From: Amycolatopsis sp. A133
GTDB taxonomy: Bacteria; Actinomycetota; Actinomycetes; Mycobacteriales; Pseudonocardiaceae
Direction: 5' to 3'
NCBI RefSeq assembly: GCF_031082405.1
Contig: NZ_JAVHJU010000038.1
Span: forward strand, 1-64,000
DNA length: 64,000 nucleotides
In this document: one piece after another, positions 1 to 6,553 of the stretch
Position numbering within the stretch: the stretch's first letter is position 1
Layout: each line of letters starts with the position of its first letter
Notes under the pieces: generated by a model
Database searches by the model: none
Told to the model about the DNA's origin: nothing
The model's input: only the letters and a program-made list of their open reading frames with translations
Program-made: the position numbers and the translations under genes

Positions 1-36
1 GGCCGGCGGGGGAGGCGTGCCCGCGACCCGGCCGGG

Positions 37-64
37 GGCGGCACTCTCCCGGGAGAGTGCCGCC
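37..64. terminator. Spacer-free palindrome, probable bidirectional terminator
   Basis: A perfect palindrome with 14-base arms (GGCGGCACTCTCCC and its complement) and no loop. It lies just past the 3' end of the minus-strand gene at 100-567 and, presumably, the end of a gene to the left of the window. There is no T tract, so the terminator role is inferred from its position only; a protein-binding site is possible. Confidence 0.45.
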
Positions 65-99
65 ACCGGTTGCTCTGAGACTCCTGCTGGTGCGGCTCG

Positions 100-567
100 T
101 TACTGAGCGGAGTACGGCGACCGGTTCTCCAGCGACGGGCCGGCGGTCGGGTACCGGCCGTCCTGACCCGGCACCGGGGCGACCGTCGTGCCCTGCTGCT
201 CCGGCTCCACCCGCGGCCGCGGGCCGCGCTGGACGACCGCCTCCACCTCCTGCTCACCGCGGATGCGGGACAGGACGCCGAGGGTGATCGCGTGGGCCAG
301 CGCGAGGATCAGCAGCAGCACACCGATCCGCCCGACCACGGCGGGCAGGTCGCTGCCGCCCATGTTGATGGTCGAGATCAGCGCCAGCACCCCCAACGTG
401 GCGAGGTGGAACAACACCGTGACCAGGCGGGTCATCGAAGCGCCCGCCGCCGGGTCGCCGTAGGAGTTCTCCAGGTACCGGCGGCCGCTGCGGTAGATGA
501 TCTGCCCGTCTATCAGGACCAGCGCAACGCCGATCGCGAGGAACGACAGGTACGCGTTCGTGGTCAT
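100..567 (-). CDS. Three-helix membrane protein, function unknown
   Basis: 155 residues. Three hydrophobic helices are visible at about residues 5-25, 48-69 and 78-99, followed by a soluble, Gln/Pro/Arg-rich tail of about 55 residues. I do not recognise a named family. An ATG start follows a GGAAGGAG ribosome site. A stress-type promoter signature (GTTT-N16-GGGTAT) lies 37 bases upstream of the start, so the gene likely belongs with the neighbouring general-stress genes. It is oriented like the aldo/keto reductase upstream but has its own promoter. Role at the membrane under stress is inference from context. Confidence 0.75.
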   Translation of the reverse strand: MTTNAYLSFLAIGVALVLIDGQIIYRSGRRYLENSYGDPAAGASMTRLVTVLFHLATLGVLALISTINMGGSDLPAVVGRIGVLLLILALAHAITLGVLSRIRGEQEVEAVVQRGPRPRVEPEQQGTTVAPVPGQDGRYPTAGPSLENRSPYSAQ

Positions 568-603
568 GCCGGACGCTCCTTCCTGGGGGACCTTGCCGGG
601 GGG

Positions 604-629
604 ATACCCGGCAGGTCGCGCAGGGAAAC
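604..629 (-). promoter_or_regulatory. Sigma-B/F-type promoter
   Basis: On the minus strand, GTTT (626-629) is followed by a 16-base spacer and GGGTAT (604-609), matching the actinobacterial stress sigma consensus GTTT-N14-16-GGGTAT. It reads into the membrane protein gene starting at 567. Confidence 0.6.
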
Positions 630-636
630 GCCGCGG

Positions 637-1476
637 TCACGCGTTGAAGGTGTCCGGGTCCGGTCCGGTCCGGCGGCCCTCGTCGAGCCGGCCGATCTCC
701 GCCATGTCCTCGTCGTCGAGTTCGAAGCCGAACACGTCGATGTTCTGGCGCATCCGGTCGGGTGAAGCGGACTTCGGGAACACGATGTTCCCGAGCTGGA
801 TGTGCCAGCGCAGCACCACCTGCGCGGCCGTCCGCCCGTGCTTCTCCGCCAGGCCGGTGAGCACCGGGTCGCCGAGGACGTCGGCCCGCGCGAGCGGGCT
901 CCACGCCTGGGTGGCGATGCCGTGCGCCTGGTGGTATTCGCGCAGCTCGGGCTGCTGCAACGCCGGGTGGAGCTCGATCTGGTTGACGGCGGGCCGGGTG
1001 CCGGACTCCTCGGCGAGCCGGTCGAGGTGGGCGGGCTGGAAGTTCGAGACGCCGATGGCGCGGGCCTTGCCCGCTCGCAGGATGTCTTCGAAGCCCCGCC
1101 ACGTCCGGACGTAGTTGTCCCGGGCCGGCAACGGCCAGTGGATGAGGTAGAGGTCGACGTAGTCGAAGCCGAGCCGGCGCAGGCTGCCTTCCAGCGCGGT
1201 GATCGCGTTGTCGTGCCCGTGCGCGTCGTTCGCCAGTTTTGTGGTGACGAACACGTCTTCCCGGGCCAGGCCGGAATCCGCGATCCCGGCGCCGACCCCG
1301 GCCTCGTTGCCGTACAGCTGAGCGGTGTCGATGTGGCGGTACCCCGTCTCCAGGGCGGTCCGCACGGCCTGGGCCGTCTCCTCCGGCGGGATGTCGAACA
1401 CGCCGAAACCGAATTGGGGGATCCGCACGCCGTTGTTCAGTTCCGGGGTGGGAACGCCGGCTGTGGTGGTCGTCAT
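637..1476 (-). CDS. Aldo/keto reductase (2,5-diketogluconate reductase-like)
   Basis: 279 residues, normal for the AKR family: a soluble (alpha/beta)8 NADPH-dependent carbonyl reductase. The catalytic tetrad is visible in order: Asp in RHIDTAQ and Tyr in QLYGNE near residues 48-55, Lys in VTTKLAN near 80, His in LIHWP near 112. The cofactor-binding GVSNF motif and a C-terminal PKSASPDRM segment are present, so it should be active. ATG start after AGGACGGA. A weaker stress-like promoter (GTTT-N17-GGGTAG) sits unusually close to the start. The substrate cannot be told from sequence; aldehyde detoxification fits its stress-gene neighbours. Confidence 0.9.
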   Translation of the reverse strand: MTTTTAGVPTPELNNGVRIPQFGFGVFDIPPEETAQAVRTALETGYRHIDTAQLYGNEAGVGAGIADSGLAREDVFVTTKLANDAHGHDNAITALEGSLRRLGFDYVDLYLIHWPLPARDNYVRTWRGFEDILRAGKARAIGVSNFQPAHLDRLAEESGTRPAVNQIELHPALQQPELREYHQAHGIATQAWSPLARADVLGDPVLTGLAEKHGRTAAQVVLRWHIQLGNIVFPKSASPDRMRQNIDVFGFELDDEDMAEIGRLDEGRRTGPDPDTFNA

Positions 1477-1573
1477 TGTTCCGTCCTACCCGACCTTCCC
1501 CGGACGCGAAACGCGGCGGGGCGGGATCACCCGCCCCGCCGCGGCAACTCACCCCGAACGGGTGATCGCGGGG

Positions 1574-2035
1574 TTACTTCCCGGGGCGGTCCACGTCACC
1601 GCGCCAGCTGCCGGTCTCCCGGCCGCGCTGCTCGATGAACTCCTTGAACCGCTTGAGATCGCCCTTCACGCGGCGGTCGAGCAAGCCGAGCTTGTCGGCG
1701 ACGTTCTCGGCGAAGCCCTCCGGGTCGATGTCCATCTGCGCGGTCACCCGGGTGTGCGAGTCGTCCAGCCGGTGGAAGGTGATGACGCCGGCGTGGTCCG
1801 GACCGGAGTCCGACGTCCAGGCGACCCGCTCGTCGGGGTGCTGCTCGGTGATCGTCGCGTCGAATTCGCGCGTCACGCCACCGAACTTCGTCACCCAGTG
1901 GGTGTGGGTGGCGTCCACCTGGCGGATCTGTTCGACGCCCTCCATGAACTTCGGGAATTCCTCGAACTGCGTCCACTGGTTGTAAGCGGTCGAAACGGGG
2001 ACTTCCACGTCCACGATTTCGGTGATCGTGCTCAC
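1574..2035 (-). CDS. SRPBCC / polyketide cyclase-like protein
   Basis: 153 residues with the START/Bet v1-like SRPBCC fold. It opens with the strand IVDVEVPVSTAYNQWTQFE typical of 'cyclase/dehydrase' proteins, followed by FPKFMEGV, the substrate-cavity helix. Such proteins bind hydrophobic ligands; no enzymatic residue can be assigned. The GTG start follows GAGGAGGAG. A stress-type promoter (GTTT-N15-GGGTAG) lies about 46 bases upstream and is arranged back to back with the one driving the Holin-X operon. Membrane-lipid or stress housekeeping is inferred from context, not shown. Confidence 0.85.
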   Translation of the reverse strand: MSTITEIVDVEVPVSTAYNQWTQFEEFPKFMEGVEQIRQVDATHTHWVTKFGGVTREFDATITEQHPDERVAWTSDSGPDHAGVITFHRLDDSHTRVTAQMDIDPEGFAENVADKLGLLDRRVKGDLKRFKEFIEQRGRETGSWRGDVDRPGK

Positions 2036-2080
2036 TGCACTCCTCCTCGTCGATGGTCGTCGATGATCGGCATGAATCGG

Positions 2081-2105
2081 CTACCCGGTGCCACGGCGGT
2101 CAAAC
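2081..2105 (-). promoter_or_regulatory. Sigma-B/F-type promoter
   Basis: Minus-strand GTTT (2102-2105), 15-base spacer, GGGTAG (2081-2086). It drives the SRPBCC gene and is divergent from the promoter at 2114-2138, with only 8 bases between the two -35 elements. Confidence 0.6.
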
Positions 2106-2113
2106 CCGGCGCG

Positions 2114-2138
2114 GTTGACCCCCGCCGGAGCCGGGTAC
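2114..2138 (+). promoter_or_regulatory. Sigma-B/F-type promoter
   Basis: GTTG (2114-2117), 15-base spacer, GGGTAC (2133-2138), ending 26 bases before the GTG start of the Holin-X/DUF3618/DUF4235 operon. It pairs back to back with the minus-strand site at 2081-2105. Confidence 0.6.
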
Positions 2139-2164
2139 ACGGCGGCCAGGCAAGGAGGTGTTCC

Positions 2165-2578
2165 GTGATCGAAGAGGTGAACAAGAAACCGGCGGCCGAG
2201 CGCTCGGTCGGCGAACTGGTGACCGACCTGACCGACGAGGTCAAGCGGCTGGTCCGGGACGAGATGCGGCTCGCGGTCTTCGAACTGCAGCGCAAGGGCA
2301 AGAAGATGGGCCTCGGCGCCGGGTTGTTCGGCGCGGCGGGCCTGTTCGCGTTCCTCGGGGCCGGCACGCTCGTCGCGGCCGCCGTGCTGGCGCTCGCGCA
2401 GGCCGTGCCGGGCTGGCTGGCGGCGGTGATCGTCGCGGTCGCGCTGTTCGTCGTGGCCGGGATCGCGGCGCTCGTCGGCAAGAAGGAAGTGACGCAGGGG
2501 GTGCCGCCGGTGCCCGAAGAGGCCATCAGCGGCGTCCGTGCCGACGTGGACGTCGTGAAGCAGGGAGTGCGGACATGA
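2165..2578 (+). CDS. Holin-X superfamily membrane protein
   Basis: 137 residues. A charged N-terminal helix (VGELVTDLTDEVKRLVRDEMRL) is followed by two strongly hydrophobic segments at about residues 55-80 and 85-107 and a short soluble tail. This is the layout of the actinobacterial 'putative phage holin' family (Holin-X, DUF1469-like), which in bacterial genomes is usually a stress-associated membrane protein and not a lysis gene. The GTG start at 2165 is chosen because of AAGGAGGT just upstream; the reading frame stays open further upstream. The stop overlaps the next ATG by 4 bases (ATGA), so it is the first gene of a three-gene operon. Confidence 0.85.
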   Translation: MIEEVNKKPAAERSVGELVTDLTDEVKRLVRDEMRLAVFELQRKGKKMGLGAGLFGAAGLFAFLGAGTLVAAAVLALAQAVPGWLAAVIVAVALFVVAGIAALVGKKEVTQGVPPVPEEAISGVRADVDVVKQGVRT

Positions 2579-2880
2579 GCGGGGACTTCCCGAAGAACGC
2601 CGAGGAGGCGCGCCTCGACCGGGACACCACCCGGGAGGAGCTCGCCGAAACCCTCGAGGCGCTCGGGCACAAGCTCGACGTCAAGACCAGGGTTTCCGAA
2701 AGCGTCGACGAGAAACTCGACCAGGCGACCGCGAAGGTCGCCGACGTGACGAACGAGCCCACCGCGGTCAAGTTCCGCCAGGGCGCCGACGCCGTCCGCG
2801 CCAACCCGGTGCCGGTCTTCGCCGGGGTGCTGGGCCTGCTGATCCTGATCCGTCTGATCCTGCGCCGGAGGAATTCGTGA
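2575..2880 (+). CDS. DUF3618 membrane-anchored protein
   Basis: 101 residues. The N-terminal half has the DUF3618 signature (RDTTREELAETLEALGHKLD), a charged amphipathic helix. The C-terminus carries one transmembrane helix (PVPVFAGVLGLLILIRLIL) and a basic tail. Function is unknown in the family; it is regularly found beside Holin-X and DUF4235 genes, as here. The ATG overlaps the upstream stop and its own end overlaps the next GTG by 4 bases, implying translational coupling throughout the operon. Confidence 0.85.
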   Translation: MSGDFPKNAEEARLDRDTTREELAETLEALGHKLDVKTRVSESVDEKLDQATAKVADVTNEPTAVKFRQGADAVRANPVPVFAGVLGLLILIRLILRRRNS

Positions 2881-3143
2881 ACAAAACGCTCTACAAGCCG
2901 CTGAGCTGGGTGGTCGGTGCGCTGGGCGGCATCCTGGCCGGCCAGGTGTTCAAGCAGGTGTGGACGCGCGTGGCCGGCGAAGAGGACGCCCCGGACGCCA
3001 CCGACCGCGACTACACCTGGCGGCAGGTGGTCCTCGCGGCGGCGGTCCAGGGCGCGATCTTCGGTGCCGTCAAGGCGGCCACCGAGCGGGCCGGTGCGGT
3101 CGGTTACCGCAAGGCGACCGGCGACTGGCCGGGTGACGACTGA
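2877..3143 (+). CDS. DUF4235 small membrane protein
   Basis: 88 residues matching the DUF4235 layout. A first helix (LSWVVGALGGILAGQVFKQVW) with small residues is followed by a short acidic loop (EEDAPDATDRDY) and a second helix (VVLAAAVQGAIFGAVKAATERAG). The GTG start overlaps the DUF3618 stop (GTGA). Last gene of the stress-promoter operon, converging on the STAS gene. Function unknown in the family. Confidence 0.85.
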   Translation: MNKTLYKPLSWVVGALGGILAGQVFKQVWTRVAGEEDAPDATDRDYTWRQVVLAAAVQGAIFGAVKAATERAGAVGYRKATGDWPGDD

Positions 3144-3201
3144 CCCCCGGTTCCGACCGGCCACATGGGACGGACGGGGCGGAGGCGTGCTCGCCGGGCG
3201 G

Positions 3202-3570
3202 TCACGCCTGCCCGCCCCGATCGTGGGCCAGGCCGGCGAGCGCGGCCGGCACCCGGGGGTGGATCTTCAGCACCACGTCGGCGCCGGTGGCTTCCAACGA
3301 CCGGGCGACCGCGTGGCTCCCGAGCACGACGGCGAGTTCGGTGCGGGCGTTCGCCTGCAGCAGCGACCGGACACCGGCGCAGCTCAGGAAGGCGACCCGG
3401 CTCAGGTCGGCGACCAGCCGGTCGCCGGTGGCGAGGGCTTCGTCGAGGATGCCGACGGTGGCGGCGTCGATGTCGCCGACCAGGGTCAGGACGCGGATCC
3501 CGCCCGGTCGCTCGGTTGTGGTGACGGTCAGGCCGGACGGTTCGTAGATCGTGCGGAAACAGTCGTTCAC
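3202..3570 (-). CDS. STAS-domain anti-sigma factor antagonist
   Basis: 122 residues, essentially one STAS domain. The core strand-helix motif VADLSRVAFLSCAGVRSLLQ contains the Ser (SCAG) that is phosphorylated by an anti-sigma kinase in SpoIIAA/RsbV-type proteins. The family releases a sigma factor by sequestering its anti-sigma kinase. The gene is embedded among genes carrying sigma-B/F-like promoters, which suggests it feeds the same stress circuit. No partner kinase or sigma factor is in the window, and its own upstream region shows no clear GGGTA box. Start is the ATG after an AGGGAG site. Confidence 0.88.
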   Translation of the reverse strand: MNDCFRTIYEPSGLTVTTTERPGGIRVLTLVGDIDAATVGILDEALATGDRLVADLSRVAFLSCAGVRSLLQANARTELAVVLGSHAVARSLEATGADVVLKIHPRVPAALAGLAHDRGGQA

Positions 3571-3678
3571 GGCGCTCCCTAGAAATTCAGCGTTGCAGGG
3601 GCGCTGACCGGAGCACGTGTCTGAACAACAGCCAACCCCCTGACCGTACGCCCCTGGGGGGTGAGGTCAACCCCGCGG

Positions 3679-3703
3679 GTTTCCCGGCTCCGACCTCGGG
3701 TAA
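3679..3703 (+). promoter_or_regulatory. Sigma-B/F-type promoter
   Basis: GTTT (3679-3682), 15-base spacer, GGGTAA (3698-3703), ending 38 bases before the flavoprotein start at 3742. The last base of the -10 element is atypical (A for T/C). Confidence 0.5.
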
Positions 3704-3741
3704 TCCGTTCGGGACGGATATCCGGCCCCGGAAGGAGATCC

Positions 3742-5031
3742 ATGCGTGTCGTGATCGTCGGCGGCGGTTTCGCCGGGTACCACGCGGCGAAGAACCTGCG
3801 GAAGGTGGCCGGCGAAGAGGTCGAGGTCGTCGTGCTGAACCCGACGGATTACTTCCTCTACCTGCCGTTGCTGCCCGAAGTGGCGGCCGGGATCCTCGAC
3901 CCGCGGCGGGTCACGGTTTCCCTCCCGGAGACGCTGCCGGGCATCCGGCTGGCGCTCGGGGTGGCCACCGGGGTGGACTTCGATTCCCGCCACGTCACCT
4001 ACACCGATCCCGAGGACCGCGAACACCGGATCGGGTACGACCGGCTGGTGCTCGCCGCGGGCAGTGTCAACAAGCTGCTGCCGATCCCGGGTGTCCCGGA
4101 GTACGCGCACGGGTTCCGCGGCGTGCCGGAAGCGCTGTACCTGCGCGACCACATCACGCGGCAGATCGAACTGGCCGCCGCGGCCGAAGACCCGGCCGAG
4201 CGCACCGCCCGCTGCACGTTCGTGGTGGTCGGCGCCGGCTACACCGGCACCGAGGTCGCCGCGCAGGGCCCCGCGTTCACCGCGGCGCTCGCCGCGCGCC
4301 ACCCCGAGCTGGCCGGCCGGCAGATCCGCTGGCTGCTGCTCGACGTCGCCGAGCGCGTGCTCCCCGAGCTCGCCGGACGGCTCGGCCGGACCGCCGACGA
4401 GGTGCTGCGCTCGCGCGGGGTCGAAGTGCTGATGAAGACTTCGGTGGACCACGCCGACGACAAGGGCGTCACGCTGACGAACGGCGACACCGTGCCGGCC
4501 CGCACCCTCGTGTGGTGCGTCGGCGTGCGGCCGGACCCGCTGGTGGCCGAGCTCGGGCTCGAGACCGCCAAGGGCAGGCTCGTGGTCACCGAGCAGCTGA
4601 ACGTGCCGGGCCGCGACGACGTGTTCGCCTGCGGCGACGCCGCCGCGGTGCCCGACCTCACCCGCCCCGGCCAGTACACCGCGATGACCGCGCAGCACGC
4701 GCAGCGCCAGGGAAAACTGGCCGGGCGCAACGTGGCGGCGTCGCTCGGGTACGGCCGTCCCGGCACCTACCGGCACCACGACCTCGGCTTTGTCGTCGAC
4801 CTCGGGGCCGGCGCCGCCGCGGCGAACCCGTTGCACGTGCCGCTGTCCGGACGGCCGGCAAAGGCCGTGACGCGCGGCTACCACCTCATGGCGATGCCGG
4901 GCAACCGCGTGCGCACGGCCGCCGACTGGGTCCTGGAGGCGCTGATCGGCCGCCAGACCGTCCAATTGGGACTCGTCCGCTCCGGTGCCGTGCCGCTCGA
5001 CACGGACACCCCGGAACTCCCCCGTCGCTGA
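3742..5031 (+). CDS. Type II NADH dehydrogenase-like FAD oxidoreductase
   Basis: 429 residues. N-terminal FAD Rossmann motif VVIVGGGFAGYHAAKNL; central NAD(P)H-binding motif VVVGAGYTGTEVAAQ near residue 160; C-terminal FAD-contact motif DVFACGDAAAV near residue 295. This is the layout of NDH-2 enzymes, which pass electrons from NADH to quinone without pumping protons. A C-terminal amphipathic stretch could associate with the membrane. ATG at 3742 is chosen because of AAGGAGATC just upstream. The next gene starts 11 bases after the stop, suggesting one transcript. Other pyridine nucleotide-disulfide oxidoreductase roles are possible. Confidence 0.85.
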   Translation: MRVVIVGGGFAGYHAAKNLRKVAGEEVEVVVLNPTDYFLYLPLLPEVAAGILDPRRVTVSLPETLPGIRLALGVATGVDFDSRHVTYTDPEDREHRIGYDRLVLAAGSVNKLLPIPGVPEYAHGFRGVPEALYLRDHITRQIELAAAAEDPAERTARCTFVVVGAGYTGTEVAAQGPAFTAALAARHPELAGRQIRWLLLDVAERVLPELAGRLGRTADEVLRSRGVEVLMKTSVDHADDKGVTLTNGDTVPARTLVWCVGVRPDPLVAELGLETAKGRLVVTEQLNVPGRDDVFACGDAAAVPDLTRPGQYTAMTAQHAQRQGKLAGRNVAASLGYGRPGTYRHHDLGFVVDLGAGAAAANPLHVPLSGRPAKAVTRGYHLMAMPGNRVRTAADWVLEALIGRQTVQLGLVRSGAVPLDTDTPELPRR

Positions 5032-5042
5032 AAGGAACGCGC

Positions 5043-5597
5043 ATGCCCGCCGAACCCGAACCCGTCCGCTCCGAGGGCCCGTCCGTCGTGACCGCCGGCG
5101 ACCCGTCGGGCCCCAAGGTGATCGTGCTCGACCCCGCAGGCGCGGGCAAGCACGACGAACTGCCCGCCACCTGGCGGCCGCTGGCGGAGAAACGGGCCGT
5201 CTTCTGGTGCCGGGTGCCCGCCGGCGGCGCCCTCTCCGAAGCCGACGACCTGCTCGGCGACGCCGGCCCGGGCGACCCCGAAATCGCCGTCGTGGCGAGC
5301 GGCCCCTTCGCGGCGGAAGCCCTCCAGCTCGTCGAGCGGCACGCGGGCGCGGCCACGCACCTGCTGCTGGTCGATCCGGCTTCGGACGCGTTCCTCGCGT
5401 CCGGCGACGCCGCGCAGGCCAACGAGGCCTGGCTGGCCGAACGCGACGACGTCGTCGCCAAGCTGCGCGAGGCGGGCACCGACGTCCGGGTGGTCGCGTC
5501 AAGCAGCGAGAGCCCGGAGGACCGCGTGCCGCCGCCGCTGCCGCTCGGCCACCCCGCCGTCGTCGCGGCGGTCCGGTCGGTGCTCGGCGAGAACTAG
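5043..5597 (+). CDS. Hypothetical protein, possibly degenerate alpha/beta-hydrolase-like
   Basis: 184 residues. I recognise no named family. Alternating strand-helix blocks (KVIVLDPAG, IAVVASGPFAAEAL, HLLLVDP, DVRVVASS) resemble an alpha/beta hydrolase or Rossmann-like core. At the usual nucleophile elbow (GxSxG) the sequence reads ASGPFAAE, so a hydrolase triad is not evident. It sits 11 bases behind the NDH-2-like gene and is probably co-transcribed. Its TAG stop shares the palindrome CTAG (5594-5597) with the stop of the convergent LysR gene. Confidence 0.7.
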   Translation: MPAEPEPVRSEGPSVVTAGDPSGPKVIVLDPAGAGKHDELPATWRPLAEKRAVFWCRVPAGGALSEADDLLGDAGPGDPEIAVVASGPFAAEALQLVERHAGAATHLLLVDPASDAFLASGDAAQANEAWLAERDDVVAKLREAGTDVRVVASSSESPEDRVPPPLPLGHPAVVAAVRSVLGEN

Positions 5598-6472
5598 CTG
5601 ACGGCCGCGAGGTCCACGAAGGCCCGTACCACCGGGGACGCCGAGCCGGCCCGCCAGGCCAGGCCCAGGTCGATCCTCGGGGTCGGGTCTTCGAGCCTTC
5701 GCAGCACCACACCGCGGCGCCGCAGCGCGCGTGCCCGGTGTTCCGGGATCGCGGCGAGCCCCGCGCCTTCGGCGACCGCGCGCATGAGCTGTTCGTCCTC
5801 GGGCTCCTCGCGGACGATCGGCGGCACTCCGCCCGGCCAGACCTGGCCGCTGATGGCGTCGTACTGGCCGGGACCGTTCTCCCGCGGCCAGAACACCACC
5901 GGCTCGGCGGCGATCGCGGCCCGCCGCACCCGGCCGCGCCGGCGGGCGAGCGGGTGACCCGCGGGCAGCGCCAGCAGGACCTCCTCCGAGCCGACCACCG
6001 CCACCTCGATCCCCGGCGCGGTGACCGGCGGGCGCACGAAGCCGACGTCGATCTCCCCCGCCGCGAGCCGGGCCACGTTCAGGCTCGTCCAGCCCGTCTC
6101 CAGGGCGAGTTCGACACCCGGGTGCCGTTCGCGGTACGCCGCGACCAGGTCACCGGCCAGCGGGCCCGGCGCCGAACGCGTGTAGGCGATCCGCAGCCGC
6201 CCGGCGTCGCCCCGGCCGGCGGCGGTGACGGCGCCCCGGGCCCGCTCCAGCCGGTCGAGCAGTTCACGCGCCTCGGCGGCGGCGACGCGGCCGGCCTCCG
6301 TCAAGGCGAAGCGCGGACCCGTGCGGTCGAGCAGCGTGACACCGAGGTCGGCCTCGAAGGCGCGGATCTGCTGGCTCAGCGACGGCTGGGAGACGAACAG
6401 GCGAGCGGCCGCCTTCGTGAAGTGCATTTCTTCGGCGAGCACGGCGAAGTAGTGCCATCGGCGCAGGTCCAC
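5594..6472 (-). CDS. LysR-family transcriptional regulator
   Basis: 292 residues. An N-terminal winged helix-turn-helix (LRRWHYFAVLAEEMHFTKAAARL, then VSQPSLSQQIRAFEADLG) is followed by the two-lobed ligand-binding domain (GRLRIAYTRSAPGPL...). The start is the GTG at 6472, since the open frame further upstream runs antisense through the decarboxylase gene. It is divergent from the PLP decarboxylase at 6554 with an 81-base shared promoter region holding a TAGG-N5-CCTA box, the classic LysR arrangement, so it probably controls that gene and itself. The inducer is unknown. Confidence 0.92.
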   Translation of the reverse strand: MDLRRWHYFAVLAEEMHFTKAAARLFVSQPSLSQQIRAFEADLGVTLLDRTGPRFALTEAGRVAAAEARELLDRLERARGAVTAAGRGDAGRLRIAYTRSAPGPLAGDLVAAYRERHPGVELALETGWTSLNVARLAAGEIDVGFVRPPVTAPGIEVAVVGSEEVLLALPAGHPLARRRGRVRRAAIAAEPVVFWPRENGPGQYDAISGQVWPGGVPPIVREEPEDEQLMRAVAEGAGLAAIPEHRARALRRRGVVLRRLEDPTPRIDLGLAWRAGSASPVVRAFVDLAAVS

Positions 6473-6481
6473 CCAGCTATT

Positions 6482-6496
6482 ATAGGGCGAGCCTAT
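6482..6496. promoter_or_regulatory. LysR-type operator (T-N11-A box)
   Basis: The sequence ATAGG-GCGAG-CCTAT is a perfect inverted repeat containing T-N11-A (TAGG...CCTA), the LysR binding signature, between the divergent LysR and decarboxylase genes. Confidence 0.55.
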
Positions 6497-6553
6497 GATT
6501 TGATCGGGACGAAGTCTTGGACCGGCGGGCCGGTCCGCTGCTGTCCTGGGACG

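Noticed and set aside
1477-1520. Stress-type promoter for the aldo/keto reductase (GTTT-N17-GGGTAG)
   Set aside because: Spacer is one base too long and the -10 lies only about 13 bases before the ATG; kept out of the promoter list.
2165-2578. Phage lysis holin, evidence of a prophage
   Set aside because: No phage genes nearby; the operon with DUF3618/DUF4235 and a stress promoter is a standard chromosomal set.
3667-5712. Minus-strand open frame of 681 codons opposite the NDH-2-like gene
   Set aside because: Shadow frame; the plus-strand protein has complete FAD and NAD motifs.
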